Assembly: GCF_964204645.1 (NCBI RefSeq)
Contig: NC_134031.1
Location: 16,489,307-16,553,306 of the forward strand
DNA: 64,000 nucleotides
DNA from: Tubulanus polymorphus
Taxonomy: Eukaryota > Nemertea > Palaeonemertea > Tubulaniformes > Tubulanidae
Direction of reading: 5' to 3'
This document shows, piece by piece, positions 23,873 through 36,948 of this stretch (its first letter is position 1; each line of letters begins with the position of its first letter). A program made the translations under genes and the position numbers. The notes under the pieces are model-generated. The model ran no database searches and was not told the DNA's origin. It was given only the letters and a program-made list of their open reading frames with translations.

Positions 23873-26448
23873 ATGCTACCTATATTTTTGATCGTCGCCT
23901 GCTCTTTGGCGCTGCATTCGTCTGATGCCTATTACACGCGGAGTAAAGGCAGTAGATTTACGTGTAAAGATCCAAACGGCCAGGATGTTGACTGGTAACG
24001 TATAACGATGACGAAAACTTGTTTTGAATATCCTCTTTACGATATAATGAAGATATCAATACGTCGTATATTCGACGAATTAAAATTGGGCTCGACATTT
24101 CAAAAGTCGTGTTTGAAAATTTTTAAGGTATATCGTTTACAAGTTACCGAGAGATCGTGAAAACAGCAACAAACTGATCGAAGTTGGTTTGGCGCATTAT
24201 TACATGGATGCTAGGAACCCTAGATTTACGTTGTCTGAGGTATCGGTCAACGCGTCAAGCGGTCACGCTATCGCTAACACCCTTAAACAAATGTACGATG
24301 CAGATAAACTAGACAAGGTACTTGAAATCTTTGAAAAAATTTACCTAATTCAGCGTAGTTTTTATTTTTCTCATTCATCGGCGATGGTTAAGTAAATTTT
24401 CTCATTGATAGGATGTTTTAAGATTGTTGATGAATGATAGGGCACCAAGAGGGAAGACAATTTTCAACTTAGCACATCAAAAAGGTACCAACAGCTTTAA
24501 ACACATTTATTCTCAGTTTATTTTTTTTTTGTGGTCGACTCATCTAATGTATTTGATTTGACAGGAGTATTACTTTTTGGTCCTCTTGGTGGATTTTGGA
24601 TGATACAGAATACACCCGGATTCCCAAACGCACCGAGCACCCCATATGAATGGCCCCATTCTGGTACATATTTTGGACAAGCAGCCCTTTGTATTTCGAT
24701 GGCGACTGTTGACAATTTGGACGCTATTGGTAAGGGCATTGAACATGTGCTTATGAAAACTTAAGTCCTGGGCCCAGTTTCACAAAAGCGTTTAACTCAA
24801 ATTTTTGGTGTAGTCGCTATTGGTTACTTCATTTCTTCAATGAGGACAACAATTCAAACTTAACCGTGTTAGGCTTACACTTTTTCGTGAAACTGGGCCG
24901 TGCTGATCCATAAAATTTCAAGCAAAATGTAAAAAATATGAACAGAACGAAACGTTTGATTTGTAGGCGATATTCTGGCTATGAGTATACCAAATGTATA
25001 CGACAGTCGTCTACCAACACAGTTCAAAGTGAGTCCATTATTCGAACAAGTGGTAAATGGACATGTAAACGATTCGGCGCCATGGATTTTGGAGAGAACT
25101 TTGACCTCATCTGCCGGCGTCGAATTCAGAGCGTTTTCAAAACACACGAAGTTCAGTAACGGTAATCCGACAAGCAGCTTATTGATGTGTGAATGGCGAA
25201 ATTAACTATTATTTCGTTTATTTATCTCGGTAATGATATTCATATTATTCGTTTTCGCAGATCTGTACGAATTCGTTGCCGATAAGTTTGGGACAGATTT
25301 GAGAACCGAAACGTGGCAAAACGGACCCAAATATCGTAACTTGCCATCTTTCTGTCCGCTCACTGGACCGAAAGTAAGGCATACAATGTTGTGTGAGACC
25401 AATATGAAGATTTACCAAGCAAAATCAGTCTTCGAATGTACTATTTAATTGATTCTTCTTGTACTATTTAATTGATTCTTCTTGTACTATTTAATTGATT
25501 CTTCTTGTACTATTTAATTGATTCTTCTTGTACTATTTAATTGATTCTTCTTGTACTATTTAATTGATTCTTCTTGTACTATTTAATTGATTCTTCTTGT
25601 ACAATCTTTGCTGTTGTTAATGTTTTTAGGTTGAAAATATACTCTCCGTTCAGTTGGACAGCATAAGATTCGATAACCATCAAGATCATTCGAAATACGC
25701 GGTGTCTGACGGCGAACATTCGACTGTGTGCGTCGGGGATATCAACAGACAGGTAAATAAATGAAATAACTTAGTCTCATTGGGAAATTAGGCCTTTCTT
25801 CAATCATTTGGAGCACGGATCTTTTTCAAGAAAAATGGGAGGGCGAAGGGAAAAAATTAAAAGATGCAAACACATTTGTTTTTATAATACGCGTTTTTAG
25901 AAAAGAAGCTGACAGGAAAAGAATTTAAATGATCTTCTTTTCGATCATTTAAGTATTTTTTTTTTCACATAGATCGTCGGAAGGGCTGCAGGAAAAAATG
26001 AAAAAAGGAGTGAAAATTATTATGAATTTGTTTCAAATGATGGGAGAAATGATGAAAAAACTAAAATTTTTGCAAATCACGAGATTGAACATTAAGATCA
26101 CCATGAATTTTACAAGTTACTAGACGGACAAGACAAAAAAATCTATTGCAAAACTGTGATGAAAACACGGAGGAATAAAAAAAGGATTCTTTTTGTTTAA
26201 TTTGATGATTCTTGGGAGGCGGATCCGTACTCCAAGTAATTGAAAAAAAGCGTTAAAAATAACTTTATTGGATTGTATAAACGATCATATGATCTATGAA
26301 AACGTGACAATATTTATTGATGAATTTTACTTTCTAGAAATCGCAATTCAAAAGAGGAGGTGGAACGGTTTGTTTCAAGAATACGGCAGCATGGAACGCG
26401 TTCAATTCAGCGATTGGTTCTGTCGATGCATGCAAAAAATCCGAATGA
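23873..26448 (+). CDS. DNASE2-like: Deoxyribonuclease II-like protein, copy 2
   Basis: Same enzyme family as the upstream neighbour. Eight exons in phase: 23873-23994, 24128-24317, 24412-24484, 24565-24729, 24967-25161, 25261-25373, 25630-25752, 26338-26448; 363 residues. It has a signal peptide (LPIFLIVACSLALHSSDA), 'WYIVYKLP', HxK motif 1 H126-Q-K128 followed by GVLLFGPLGGFW, HxK motif 2 H306-S-K308 in DHSKYAV, 'GDINRQ' and 'RGGGTVC'. Exon order, phases and most exon lengths equal copy 1 (73 and 123 bp exons are identical in size), proving tandem duplication. It differs by a C-terminus 22 residues shorter. In motif 1 the usual Asp-Gly-Gly is Leu-Gly-Gly. Intron 4 carries a foldback element and intron 6 a minisatellite. 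Confidence 0.93.
24771..24899. mobile_element. Foldback MITE, GGCCCAGTTTCAC family, copy 1
   Basis: GGCCCAGTTTCACAAAAGCG at the left faces TTTTTCGTGAAACTGGGCC at the right, 129 bp, in intron 4 of DNase II-like copy 2. Its ends match the element at 54490-54592. Confidence 0.75.
25437..25602 (+). repeat. 23-bp minisatellite, seven perfect units
   Basis: Unit TGTACTATTTAATTGATTCT plus TCT, starting at 25437, 25460, 25483, 25506, 25529, 25552 and 25575, then a broken eighth unit at 25598. It occupies most of intron 6 of DNase II-like copy 2. The units are identical, which implies recent expansion. Confidence 0.97.
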
Positions 26449-26530
26449 TAATCGTGAAAATTGTTTCAGAAAAACTCGAGCTATCAGGCGCGAGAATTCG
26501 TAGGCTATACATTGATCTACCTCAAACGAT

Positions 26531-26536
26531 AATAAA
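26531..26536 (+). terminator. AATAAA after DNase II-like copy 2
   Basis: Polyadenylation signal 83 bases after the stop at 26448. Confidence 0.5.
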
Positions 26537-27099
26537 CTGATCATATATTTATACATTATTTGTTATCATATCTGTCTTATATCATGAATGCGTATCTTTC
26601 TCTACTGATATTGACGATCTTGGATGATTATAGTCTTTTTAACCAATGGCTATGGCGAAAAAGAAACTGAAACTTTATTCTAAGTTAATTTTACCGTACC
26701 AAAAATAAATTGTTATCAGTATTTTATTATCATTTACATTTATGCATCCAGCTTGGTGAGGCATCCGGTCGAAGGACAAAACTCTTTCTCATAATTTTTC
26801 CTTTTCTACGCGCATGCATGTGACTTATATTACTGATCAAACTTGCCATTATTTGATAAGCGTTTGTCCTCCCTCGTCAAGTGTTGATTATGTCTACACC
26901 AGTGTACATGATATTACGATAACTAACACAGATTCATATGAACAAGTAATAGCATAATCAAATACATATAGGAATATATAGAGCGCAGTATATATTTAAT
27001 ATCGTACTGCACTGGTTAAGTTTCAAGCAGATGTAAAATGAGCGGGATTTCTCATCGCTATCACCTGCCCGCATCATCATCAACCGCAACAATAATACT

Positions 27100-30000
27100 A
27101 TGCCAACTGTAGTTCCTGTTTCGTATGATAACAGCGGTGGTGACAGTGCTATGGAGGCGTCGCAAAGGAGCAGTTCGGGCAGTGTCGTTTTAGATTTAAG
27201 GCCCCGCGCGGCTACTCGCGACACGGTCGTTGGAAGGGTACGTACAGAGTATTAAACTGAGATGATAAACATGATATTTTCTGATATTCGTCGCGACGTT
27301 AGTAGTTAATTGAATCCCCGATCTACGATATGAAAAATATCATCGAATACGTTCGGCATATATTCATACATAGGCCTACACCGTACGGTGAGTCAGGCCT
27401 ACGTAGAATACGTATTTGTAAACCTAATCATAGCGTTTGAATCATTTAAAAATGAACTGAAAGACTTTCAACGATTGACTTGCTATTAGCTTTAACCTAA
27501 CTACTTCTTCAAAATTTGATTTATATATTCCGTGGATTTAAGGTGAAAAAAAATGAGTAACTACGTTCATCAAAAGTTGCCGGTAATTTTTCTCATATTT
27601 CCATGTGTAGACTCGAGAATGGGACGACTTGCAACCAGAAGAGATTGCGTTTCTCGTTATTTCTTTCATCAGTATTCTGGGAACTGTCGGTCTGACGATT
27701 ACCAAATTAGTTCAAGGGGTCACAGGAGATGACTTCACATTTGCCCTTATTTTACTTATCAATACAGGTATATATCGATACTTTGTCTCGCGTGTTACGA
27801 TATTAAACAGCTAATCAAAACTGTTTTTGATAAAACATGGAGTATTTTCCGAATTATTTTCAATATTTTCATGTTTTCCAATGTATAATATCAGTAAAGT
27901 GTAGTATTTGTTCAGTAACCAATTCTAACAGTGGTCGAATTTAAAGATTAACGATCTTTTGTAGCACTTTGTTCTTACTATATCCTGCATGGAGTATTGC
28001 GAGAGAGGCCGTACGAAATCATCGTTTATGTCATCGCTTGTGTCATCGTCATCGTATACATCATCGCCAACTTCGCCTCCTCGTCAAATAATGTTAAGGA
28101 TAAAGTCAAACTGGTATGTTCATATCACCCGAAACTAACAGACGCGTTCAGAATTTGAACTCATTCAAAAATTAGAAGATGAAACTTGTTAAACTCAGAT
28201 TCAGCGTCTCTTTTCAATTATTTGTAGGCTCGTTTGATATGCGCCTCGATTTTGGGACCGGTAAATATTGTTCTGGGCATCGTGATTAGCATACGATACC
28301 ATAAGAGTGGTAATCTGATATTTCGCACGGTCGGCGCCAACGAAACCTTACAAAAAATCTGCAAAACGATGTATTTCGCGTCGGGACTTCTCAAGTTCGA
28401 CTTCCAATTGGAGGTTAGTTCGTTCAGACTTTAAAACCTCGTTCATGCTCAGGGGCGGATCCAGGGGCACTTATGAGACTTGTACGAGTCCATGAATTTT
28501 TTTAGCGCCCTTCTTCATTATATCAACAAAAATAATACTTTTGGGATGTGACAAGTTCTTCGAAATTAGCCCCTCTATGCGGCAGTATAATTAATATTTT
28601 TGGACATTGCGCTGGGATGTGACAAGTCTGGCCTCTTGAACCGCCCCTGATGCTCCCGGCAAAACAACATTTTTTTATTTATCAAAAGTGTCACTCAGAC
28701 TTGCTGTAAAACAGATAGGACACCTCCGTGTTGGTTATAGGCCTATCAATGAAATTATGATTGTAGGTTAGCATGGTGTTGCTTATTTTGCAAAATGGTC
28801 GAGAAATTGGTCTGAAAGAACAGATAGTATTAGGAGTTGGGTTTCCACTGAGTGTACTGTGGCTGATCATGGGGTTTCTTAGCGTAAGTCGAGAGATTCT
28901 CTACTCGTACATGCTTCAAACATTATCTTCAATTCCATCGCTGTTGTCCTCGTTACAATAAACTTCATCAAACCACGAAATATCGATCTTATTCGTATCT
29001 TTTGTTTCAGATGCGATTTGAAAACAAAATCATGACGTTGGTGTTTTTGATCAGTGGTGTATTCGAACCGGCTTACATTATTTGGAAAATCTATGACGTA
29101 AGGAACCGTTCAGACACATAAAGTCAGTCTTAATCTAATGTAGTTTGATTCTTATTATGCGTGCTTTATATCAACGTGTAGTATGAAAGTGTATAGACGA
29201 GGAAGTTAATTCGAATTGTTTACCTCGAATTTGTGAATACTTCCTTTTTTCGTGTTTCACCAATGAATGTATATATTTGAATAGAAGGGTTTTCACTGCG
29301 TCATTTCTTTTCGTTTGTCATGATTTACAATTCTACTTCAACGATATATGGTTTATTTTTTCCTCAACGGAAGGGGTTGTTTTCGTTACCATAAAATGTA
29401 TGACTCACAGCATGCAATGAAATGAGATACACAAATCAATAGATATTGTTGCCTGAACTGGATGGACAAAAATATCAAATTGAGCGTCTAATGATAATGA
29501 CCGGGAATTTAAAACCCCAGTGAAACCCCTTCATCTCCCAATAAGGAACAAGTAATGTTCCTTATTGGGAGATGAATTCTCAGTAAGTAACGAAAATTGA
29601 ACCGGTAAAGACGAAAATCTGAATAAAGAACAAGTAACAAGTTGATTGTTCCTTATTGGGAGATTAATTCTCGATAAGTAACGGAATAAGGAATAAGGAA
29701 CAAGTAATGCACTTCACTGGGGTGAATTTAAAATGTTATTTTCGATTTTAACCGTCTTTTGGTTGTTTTTTTAGTCTTCAGGTACGATAACGGAACGCGC
29801 GAGTAAATCGATTGAAGCGGTGACGTTCGCGTGTGCGGCCCTAGCCCTCATCGTTCGTATCACTTTACTATTCACCATGGTGTTCGTATATAGAAACTAT
29901 GGAAAGGGGTTGAAAGAAAAAGGTACGCTTCGTATATTGAATTCTTACCGAACAAAAGCAAATTGCGAATGTGTAAATGAGATGTGTAACTATTCTTGAA

Positions 30001-30176
30001 AATCCTAATGATAAAGCACACTACATAAGATTCCATGCTTTTCCATTTTATTCCCCATATTGTTAAGCTCTGTATTTTGTTCTACGACAGCCTTCGGTCA
30101 GGGATCAGAAGTAACGCTTTTAGCTTACAAAAAGAAGCGGTCATCGTTTTCTTATAAGACACTGGATGAAAACTAG
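27100..30176 (+). CDS. Multi-pass membrane protein of unknown function (long C-terminus)
   Basis: I cannot assign a function. Eight exons in phase: 27100-27237, 27611-27767, 27965-28113, 28228-28413, 28767-28883, 29011-29097, 29775-29922, 30091-30176; 355 residues. A Ser/Arg-rich N-terminal tail of about 55 residues precedes roughly eight hydrophobic segments: IAFLVISFISILGTVGLTI; ALILLINTALCSYYI; IIVYVIACVIVIVYIIANF; LICASILGPVNIVLGIVISI; SMVLLILQ; LGVGFPLSVLWLIMGFL; VFLISGVFEPAYIIWKIY; AVTFACAALALIVRITLLF. A short Lys- and Ser-rich tail (KKKRSS) ends it. It resembles invertebrate-specific eight-helix proteins grouped as DUF7789, but that link is from memory and weak. Exon 7 ends in phase 1 and can also join alternative last exons at 31355 and possibly 30283. 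Only phase and splice sites support the joins. Confidence 0.8.
29514..29723. mobile_element. MITE with 11-bp terminal inverted repeats and 9-bp target duplication
   Basis: Ends ACCCCAGTGAA (29514-29524) and TTCACTGGGGT (29713-29723) are perfect inverses. The flanks GAATTTAAA at 29505-29513 and 29724-29732 are identical, a 9-bp target-site duplication. Inside is a 19-bp perfect hairpin (TCATCTCCCAATAAGGAAC and its complement around 29530-29574) and further copies of the CCTTATTGGGAGAT motif. A 9-bp duplication fits Mutator-like elements. It sits in intron 6 of the membrane-protein gene. Confidence 0.85.
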
Positions 30177-30282
30177 CCGGGTAAACTATTGTTGGTGTGC
30201 GCTGGGTTTAGGTTGTGTGGGTTGTACGCGGGCGGCGTGAATGTATAATCATTGGTTTTTAACTATCTAAATTATCAAATAG

Positions 30283-30326
30283 GGGTTTTTGGACGCGAAA
30301 ACATTACAGAGAAGCCAGCTACATGA
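30283..30326 (+). CDS. Possible third alternative last exon of the membrane-protein gene
   Basis: Acceptor ATCAAATAG|GGG at 30282 followed by a phase-1-compatible frame of 14 residues (GVFGRENITEKPAT) and TGA. It shares the 'aromatic-Gly-Gln/Arg' start seen in the other two ends (AFGQ, AYGR). The acceptor lacks a strong polypyrimidine tract, so this is weaker than the other two. Confidence 0.25.
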
Positions 30327-31354
30327 ATATCTATCAGCTAAACGTGGATCGTTGGGAGGTAGTCGATTATCATTTACTACCTGCATCTGAATCTATTACG
30401 CATGATATCCTAGACAGCTATCTTTTTAGGAGCCATTTCCAAGAAGTGGTTTGTCTGCTCATAGGCGTCCACAGGATTTTTCAAGGCGTTTCTCTTTAAG
30501 GGCGAAATCCACTAGATTTCATATCTTAACCTAAAGCTAACCTATAATATATACTAGTCCGTATATAACGAACATTACTAGTTTTATAGACTTATATAAA
30601 TTGTCGTCATAGTGGAGAATTTGCATAATTTTATGAAGAAGTTGACACCAGATTTCCTTATTTGGAAATGGACGGCGCTATGGCCCAAAGGGATGGTCGT
30701 TTTGAGGACGCCCATACTGCTCATTGAACGGGATCTTTACATTAATCCACAACGTTTCATCTGCGCCCATCATGATTACTTTTGAAAATCGAATTAAAAC
30801 CCACAACTATGGAACGCAACACGCCTTACCATCGCTGCACTTGTTTTCTGCATGTTGTTAAAATCGTGGTGATGGTTTTTCTTTCATTTTCTTTTTCTTT
30901 AAATCCGGCCTTTTGATTAAACAAAAGGTGTTCAGAACTGTAATTTCGGTGACTTTGTTTCAAATTGAAAGATGCCGTAAGAATCTTATAAGACGAGAAT
31001 TCATTTCATAGAACTGAATTAACTTTCCGGAATGAACCTACGAGCAATCATCTCAAAAAAGAGATTGCTCGTAGAGAGAACCGAAGTCTGACTGAATTAC
31101 ACAGGGGCCCGTATCAGAGTTGTAGGTGATAAAACGGTAAAAACGATACAAGAGGGGGGGGTAACTACGCTTACTAAGTACTCAACTTCAGTCGCTTACT
31201 ATTTTGTTATTTCTCATCCGATTTCGATAATACAAGCATGAAATCAAAGCTAATAGTCTTCTGTTTCCAACGGATTAACAGATTATCGTTCTTACACTGG
31301 TGGTAAATTACAATACATCGAGATGTTGATCATGTTATTTTTTCTGTGTTGTAG

Positions 31355-31431
31355 CTTACGGGAGATCCGATTACGATGAATACGACTCCCAAAGAAGAAG
31401 AGTTTCAACAGAGAAAAGTGATCGGTTTTGA
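31355..31431 (+). CDS. Alternative last exon of the membrane-protein gene
   Basis: Acceptor TGTGTTGTAG|CTTACGG. From exon 7 (phase 1, ends 29922) it reads 25 residues (AYGRSDYDEYDSQRRR then VSTEKSDRF) to TGA, giving a 352-residue protein with an acidic/tyrosine-rich then Arg-rich cytosolic tail. That differs from the Lys/Ser tail of exon 30091. The AATAAA at 31528 supports a 3' end here. Confidence 0.6.
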
Positions 31432-31527
31432 TTGGAATATTATGTAACAGTAACGGATAACACAAATCGTAATATAAAATCACTGAGACAACTGTTGAAA
31501 TTGCAGAAAATTGTAAATATGTGACAG

Positions 31528-31533
31528 AATAAA
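31528..31533 (+). terminator. AATAAA after the alternative last exon
   Basis: Lies 97 bases after the TGA at 31431, followed by an A-run. Confidence 0.5.
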
Positions 31534-32166
31534 AAAAATTTAATTCGTTAAAGTTGTAATTCAAAGTCAATCAATTAATTTACGACATCTTTAATTAAAT
31601 CTTATTCTCGAAAATTATTAGACCATTCAATATAGTAATCAGTATCCAACTAACAGAGTAATTTGCACTTGCCTCATATCTCACGGACCAATAGATTTCA
31701 CCTGGCATTCACGTACTGGATAAAAATGCAAATCTTCCATTTTAAACTCACCGAGATAATACGAGTTCCTGGTTCTCCAACGCTACGAAAGATGAAATAC
31801 TCAGAGGACACTACCGGACTGTGTTATTCAACATATGACTTTCTGAATAAGTTTGTTTGACGATTCAGTTAAGACTAAACTGAAGAAATTTACATATTAG
31901 AGTATTAAAGTAATGTGATTTTTAGTCTGGCATTGCCATTATTCGTAATAGCTGTGAATAATAGGTAACATCTTGAAACTGTGAAAATGTGAAAATCATC
32001 CAGTTGAAGTCCAGTCCAAGTGAAGTTGATTAGAGCTTTATTTTGCAGTTAAATGACAATCATGTGTAATTAACTACGTGAATAATCAGAACAGTAATGA
32101 AGAGACTTAGAGTAGTTAATTTAGAACCCATTGCCCGATATCGGATACCAAATCATATCGTTCATT

Positions 32167-32421
32167 TTAACTGCCACAGTTTCTATTCGCGCACCACTCT
32201 CGACGGAGCCTCTCGGCAGCAGATTCGGCATCGCGTTCGTTCTGCGAGTTGGCGGCTGAAGCCATGGCCCAAATAGACACAAAAATACCACAAAGTGGAA
32301 CGGCGATTTTATGCAACTCACCTAAAATTATATACATATTGATAAATTTACTAGAATCATCTATAATGCATAGATAGATAATTATGAACAGAATAGATAA
32401 ATAACTTAACGTACTGATCAT
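32167..32421 (-). CDS. Possible 53-residue single-pass membrane microprotein
   Basis: Two exons on the minus strand: 32415-32421 (coding part of a 30-bp mini-exon 32415-32444) and 32167-32321, joined in phase across a GTACGT..TTTTAG intron. Reading from ATG 32421 gives 53 residues: a short start MISELHK, one hydrophobic segment IAVPLCGIFVSIWAMASA, then a charged amphipathic stretch (NERDAESAAERLRREW) and a Cys-containing end. The mini-exon has its own acceptor (TTTTTTCAG) and an upstream untranslated exon ends with a clean GTAAGT at 32548. I recognise no family. Codon use in the last exon is GC-richer than its surroundings, as in real exons here. It could be chance. Confidence 0.4.
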   Translation of the reverse strand: MISTLSYLSILFIIIYLCIIDDSSKFINMYIILGELHKIAVPLCGIFVSIWAMASAANSQNERDAESAAERLRREWCANRNCGS

Positions 32422-32764
32422 TGTAGATAATGCAGTTTTGAATCCTGAAAAAAAACCATCTATTTCAGTAACGGTTATAGCTAGACGCATCCCGATAACT
32501 TGCAAGTGGAATCTTCATGACAATTATCTTATAAAATCATAACTTACGTGTTAGATAGAGTTGTGTGAAACTGGCTTAACACTGCTACTGCTACTGCTGC
32601 TGCTGTTAGTCTTTTAAAATATATATCATTAAGTCTACTGTAAAGCAATACTGTAAAACTGGACGTTTTCTGTTTTTTCAGGTTTTGTCTACGACAGAAA
32701 TTTGAATCCCCTTTCAGTAAGTGATCAAATATATATGACATATTTAATGAAATATATGATGAGC

Positions 32765-32916
32765 GAGTTCACACTAGGTCAAATAAAATAATTTAATGAC
32801 GATTTCATACATATTTATGATAAATATATAATGATAAATATAATGATAATATATAATGATAAATACATATGTAAAAATGGTCAATAAATTATTTTATTTT
32901 ACCTAGTGTGAATTCT
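32765..32916. mobile_element. MITE with ~33-bp imperfect inverted ends
   Basis: GAGTTCACACTAGGT(C)AAATAAAATAATTTAAT at the left faces its near-complement ATTAAT-type...TTTACCTAGTGTGAATTCTC at the right. The middle is an AT-rich ATAATGATAAATAT repeat. Non-coding. Confidence 0.65.
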
Positions 32917-33483
32917 CAGAACCTGGGACCCCCTTACCGTTAACCGTAGTTAACACTGTAACACTAAGGAATCGTCGGTATCAGTCAATACTAGGTTCGA
33001 GCCTATGGCCTTGTTCATTACTTATTCAGCATCAGGACCAGTCAATCATATACGATGGTGCCATAGTCAGACGCCGCTAGAGGCAGCCCTTTTTACTTTC
33101 TGGTGGATTTGGACACTTCAGGAAAGGAAATAGGTAACCGTAAGCATTTTTTACGCCCGCCAATGAATGTCACATTTCAGTCAGTCACCGGAATTGCATA
33201 GATTTGTGGCTATTGAATAACTGTAAAATCGTCAAAAAGAATTTACAAATCTTCATTAAAAATTCGTTATGAAATATCAAAAGCAGTAAAAGCATTATAA
33301 ATAGTGTTAACAATGTCTGTAACTGAAACTATTTTACTTTTGCGGAACTAGTTTCATCTTTTGTACGTATGAATCTGTATCATCCTCAAATTATCATTGT
33401 AAATGTGGTCTTAGTTGTAATTGAAGTTAAGCTAAGCTATTACTTATTATACATCATCAATTTTAAATTGGGGAAATAGATTC

Positions 33484-33550
33484 GGCAGGGATTCGAACCT
33501 GATGGCATCGCAACACTCGGCCACAGCACATCAGGGTTCGAATCCCTGCC
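33484..33550. repeat. tRNA-derived inverted fragment (SINE relic)
   Basis: GGCAGGGATTCGAACCTGATG at its left (about 21 bases, first 20 clear) is the inverse of CATCAGGGTTCGAATCCCTG at its right; both contain the T-arm/B-box GGTTCGAATCC. On the minus strand an A-box-like TGGCCGAGTG precedes one B box. The A-B spacing is too short for an intact tRNA and no complete cloverleaf can be drawn. Confidence 0.5.
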
Positions 33551-33730
33551 GGGGGAGAATGTCCAAATCCGCCAGGCCATGAATACTGATGCCAACAGCA
33601 CCAGACAGAACTTTTCTGTGGATTTTTTCATTAAAAATCTTAGTAAAGTTAACATGGAACTGTATTGGTTTACCATCATTTTACTGTACATGCAGTTAAC
33701 ATAGTAAGCCAACTTGGCAGGTACAGCATT

Positions 33731-34129
33731 CAGGGTTTCCAGTGATAAGGCCAGGGTAAAAAGAAGTACTAAGAAGGACTTTTTCGGCAATTTTAGACTC
33801 AAAAGGAGGGACTTTTGGACAACTCGGGAAGTTCCTTCCAGTATATTGAGGGCGCAATGCCTTCACAGGGATTCTTAGTCATGTAGACCAGTCATACATT
33901 TCAGGATAATTCCATAAAACTTTCCGGTATATTCAATCTTACTGACAATTGAATTAACAGGCCCGAGTAATAAAATACTTCAACAGTTGAATTCGTGACA
34001 AAATTACCGGTACGCGCAAAAATCAAATTTGGAAGGACTTTAATCGAATGGAAGGACTTGAGTTAAAAAGAAGGACAAAGATGATGTTTTTCCAAACTTT
34101 TTCCATAAGAAGGACCATTGGAAACCCAG
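33731..34129. mobile_element. hAT-like non-autonomous element, ~399 bp
   Basis: Left end CAGGGTTTCCAGTGATAAGG; the right end reads, inverted, CTGGGTTTCCAATGGTCCTT. Internal repeats of AGAAGGAC and GGAAGGAC occur. CAGGG-type ends are typical of hAT elements. I found no clear 8-bp target duplication. Confidence 0.5.
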
Positions 34130-34509
34130 AGTATGGGAGGAGCTAGAACGTCATCAGGTGTAGAATTAGTAATTACTACTACTGGGTTTTAAACTTTGTT
34201 TGTGCAAGCTAAACTTGAACAATAGGTCAAGAGATCCCTCCATAAGTATGTTATAGAGAACGTTCGTTGTTTTAAAATGCTTTTTATTTTCCGTTTTTGG
34301 ATACTATTCAATTGTAAAATACTCTTTCCTCCATATACAGTAACCGCGCATCAATCGGATCTTTTGGGACAAAGAAAAATCATCCAACTTTGAAGAAGGA
34401 AAAATCGAGACCATGAACATTCATCCGATACAAACGATTATCCAACTTACACCGAGCGACTCAAGAAACATTGACTAAAACGATTGAATTTTTCATTCTA
34501 TCCCATTTG

Positions 34510-34515
34510 TTTATT
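34510..34515 (-). terminator. AATAAA of the RpS5 gene
   Basis: On the minus strand, 40 bases after the TAA at 34555, giving the short 3' UTR typical of ribosomal protein genes. Confidence 0.6.
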
Positions 34516-34554
34516 TTTTCGTTCAGGATATTATTTATTTACACAACGTTTCGC

Positions 34555-36948
<2,394 letters not shown>

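Noticed and set aside
29761..29780. Alternative acceptor TCTTCAG six bases downstream for membrane-protein exon 7
   Set aside because: In frame and would remove only Ser-Ser. The upstream acceptor after the T-run is stronger, so it was not listed separately.
33482..33555. Intact tRNA gene
   Set aside because: B boxes are present in both directions but A-B spacing is too short and no acceptor stem with full cloverleaf can be drawn.
33440..33802. 120-codon minus-strand open frame
   Set aside because: Runs through the tRNA-derived fragment and the hAT-like element; no motif or splice support.
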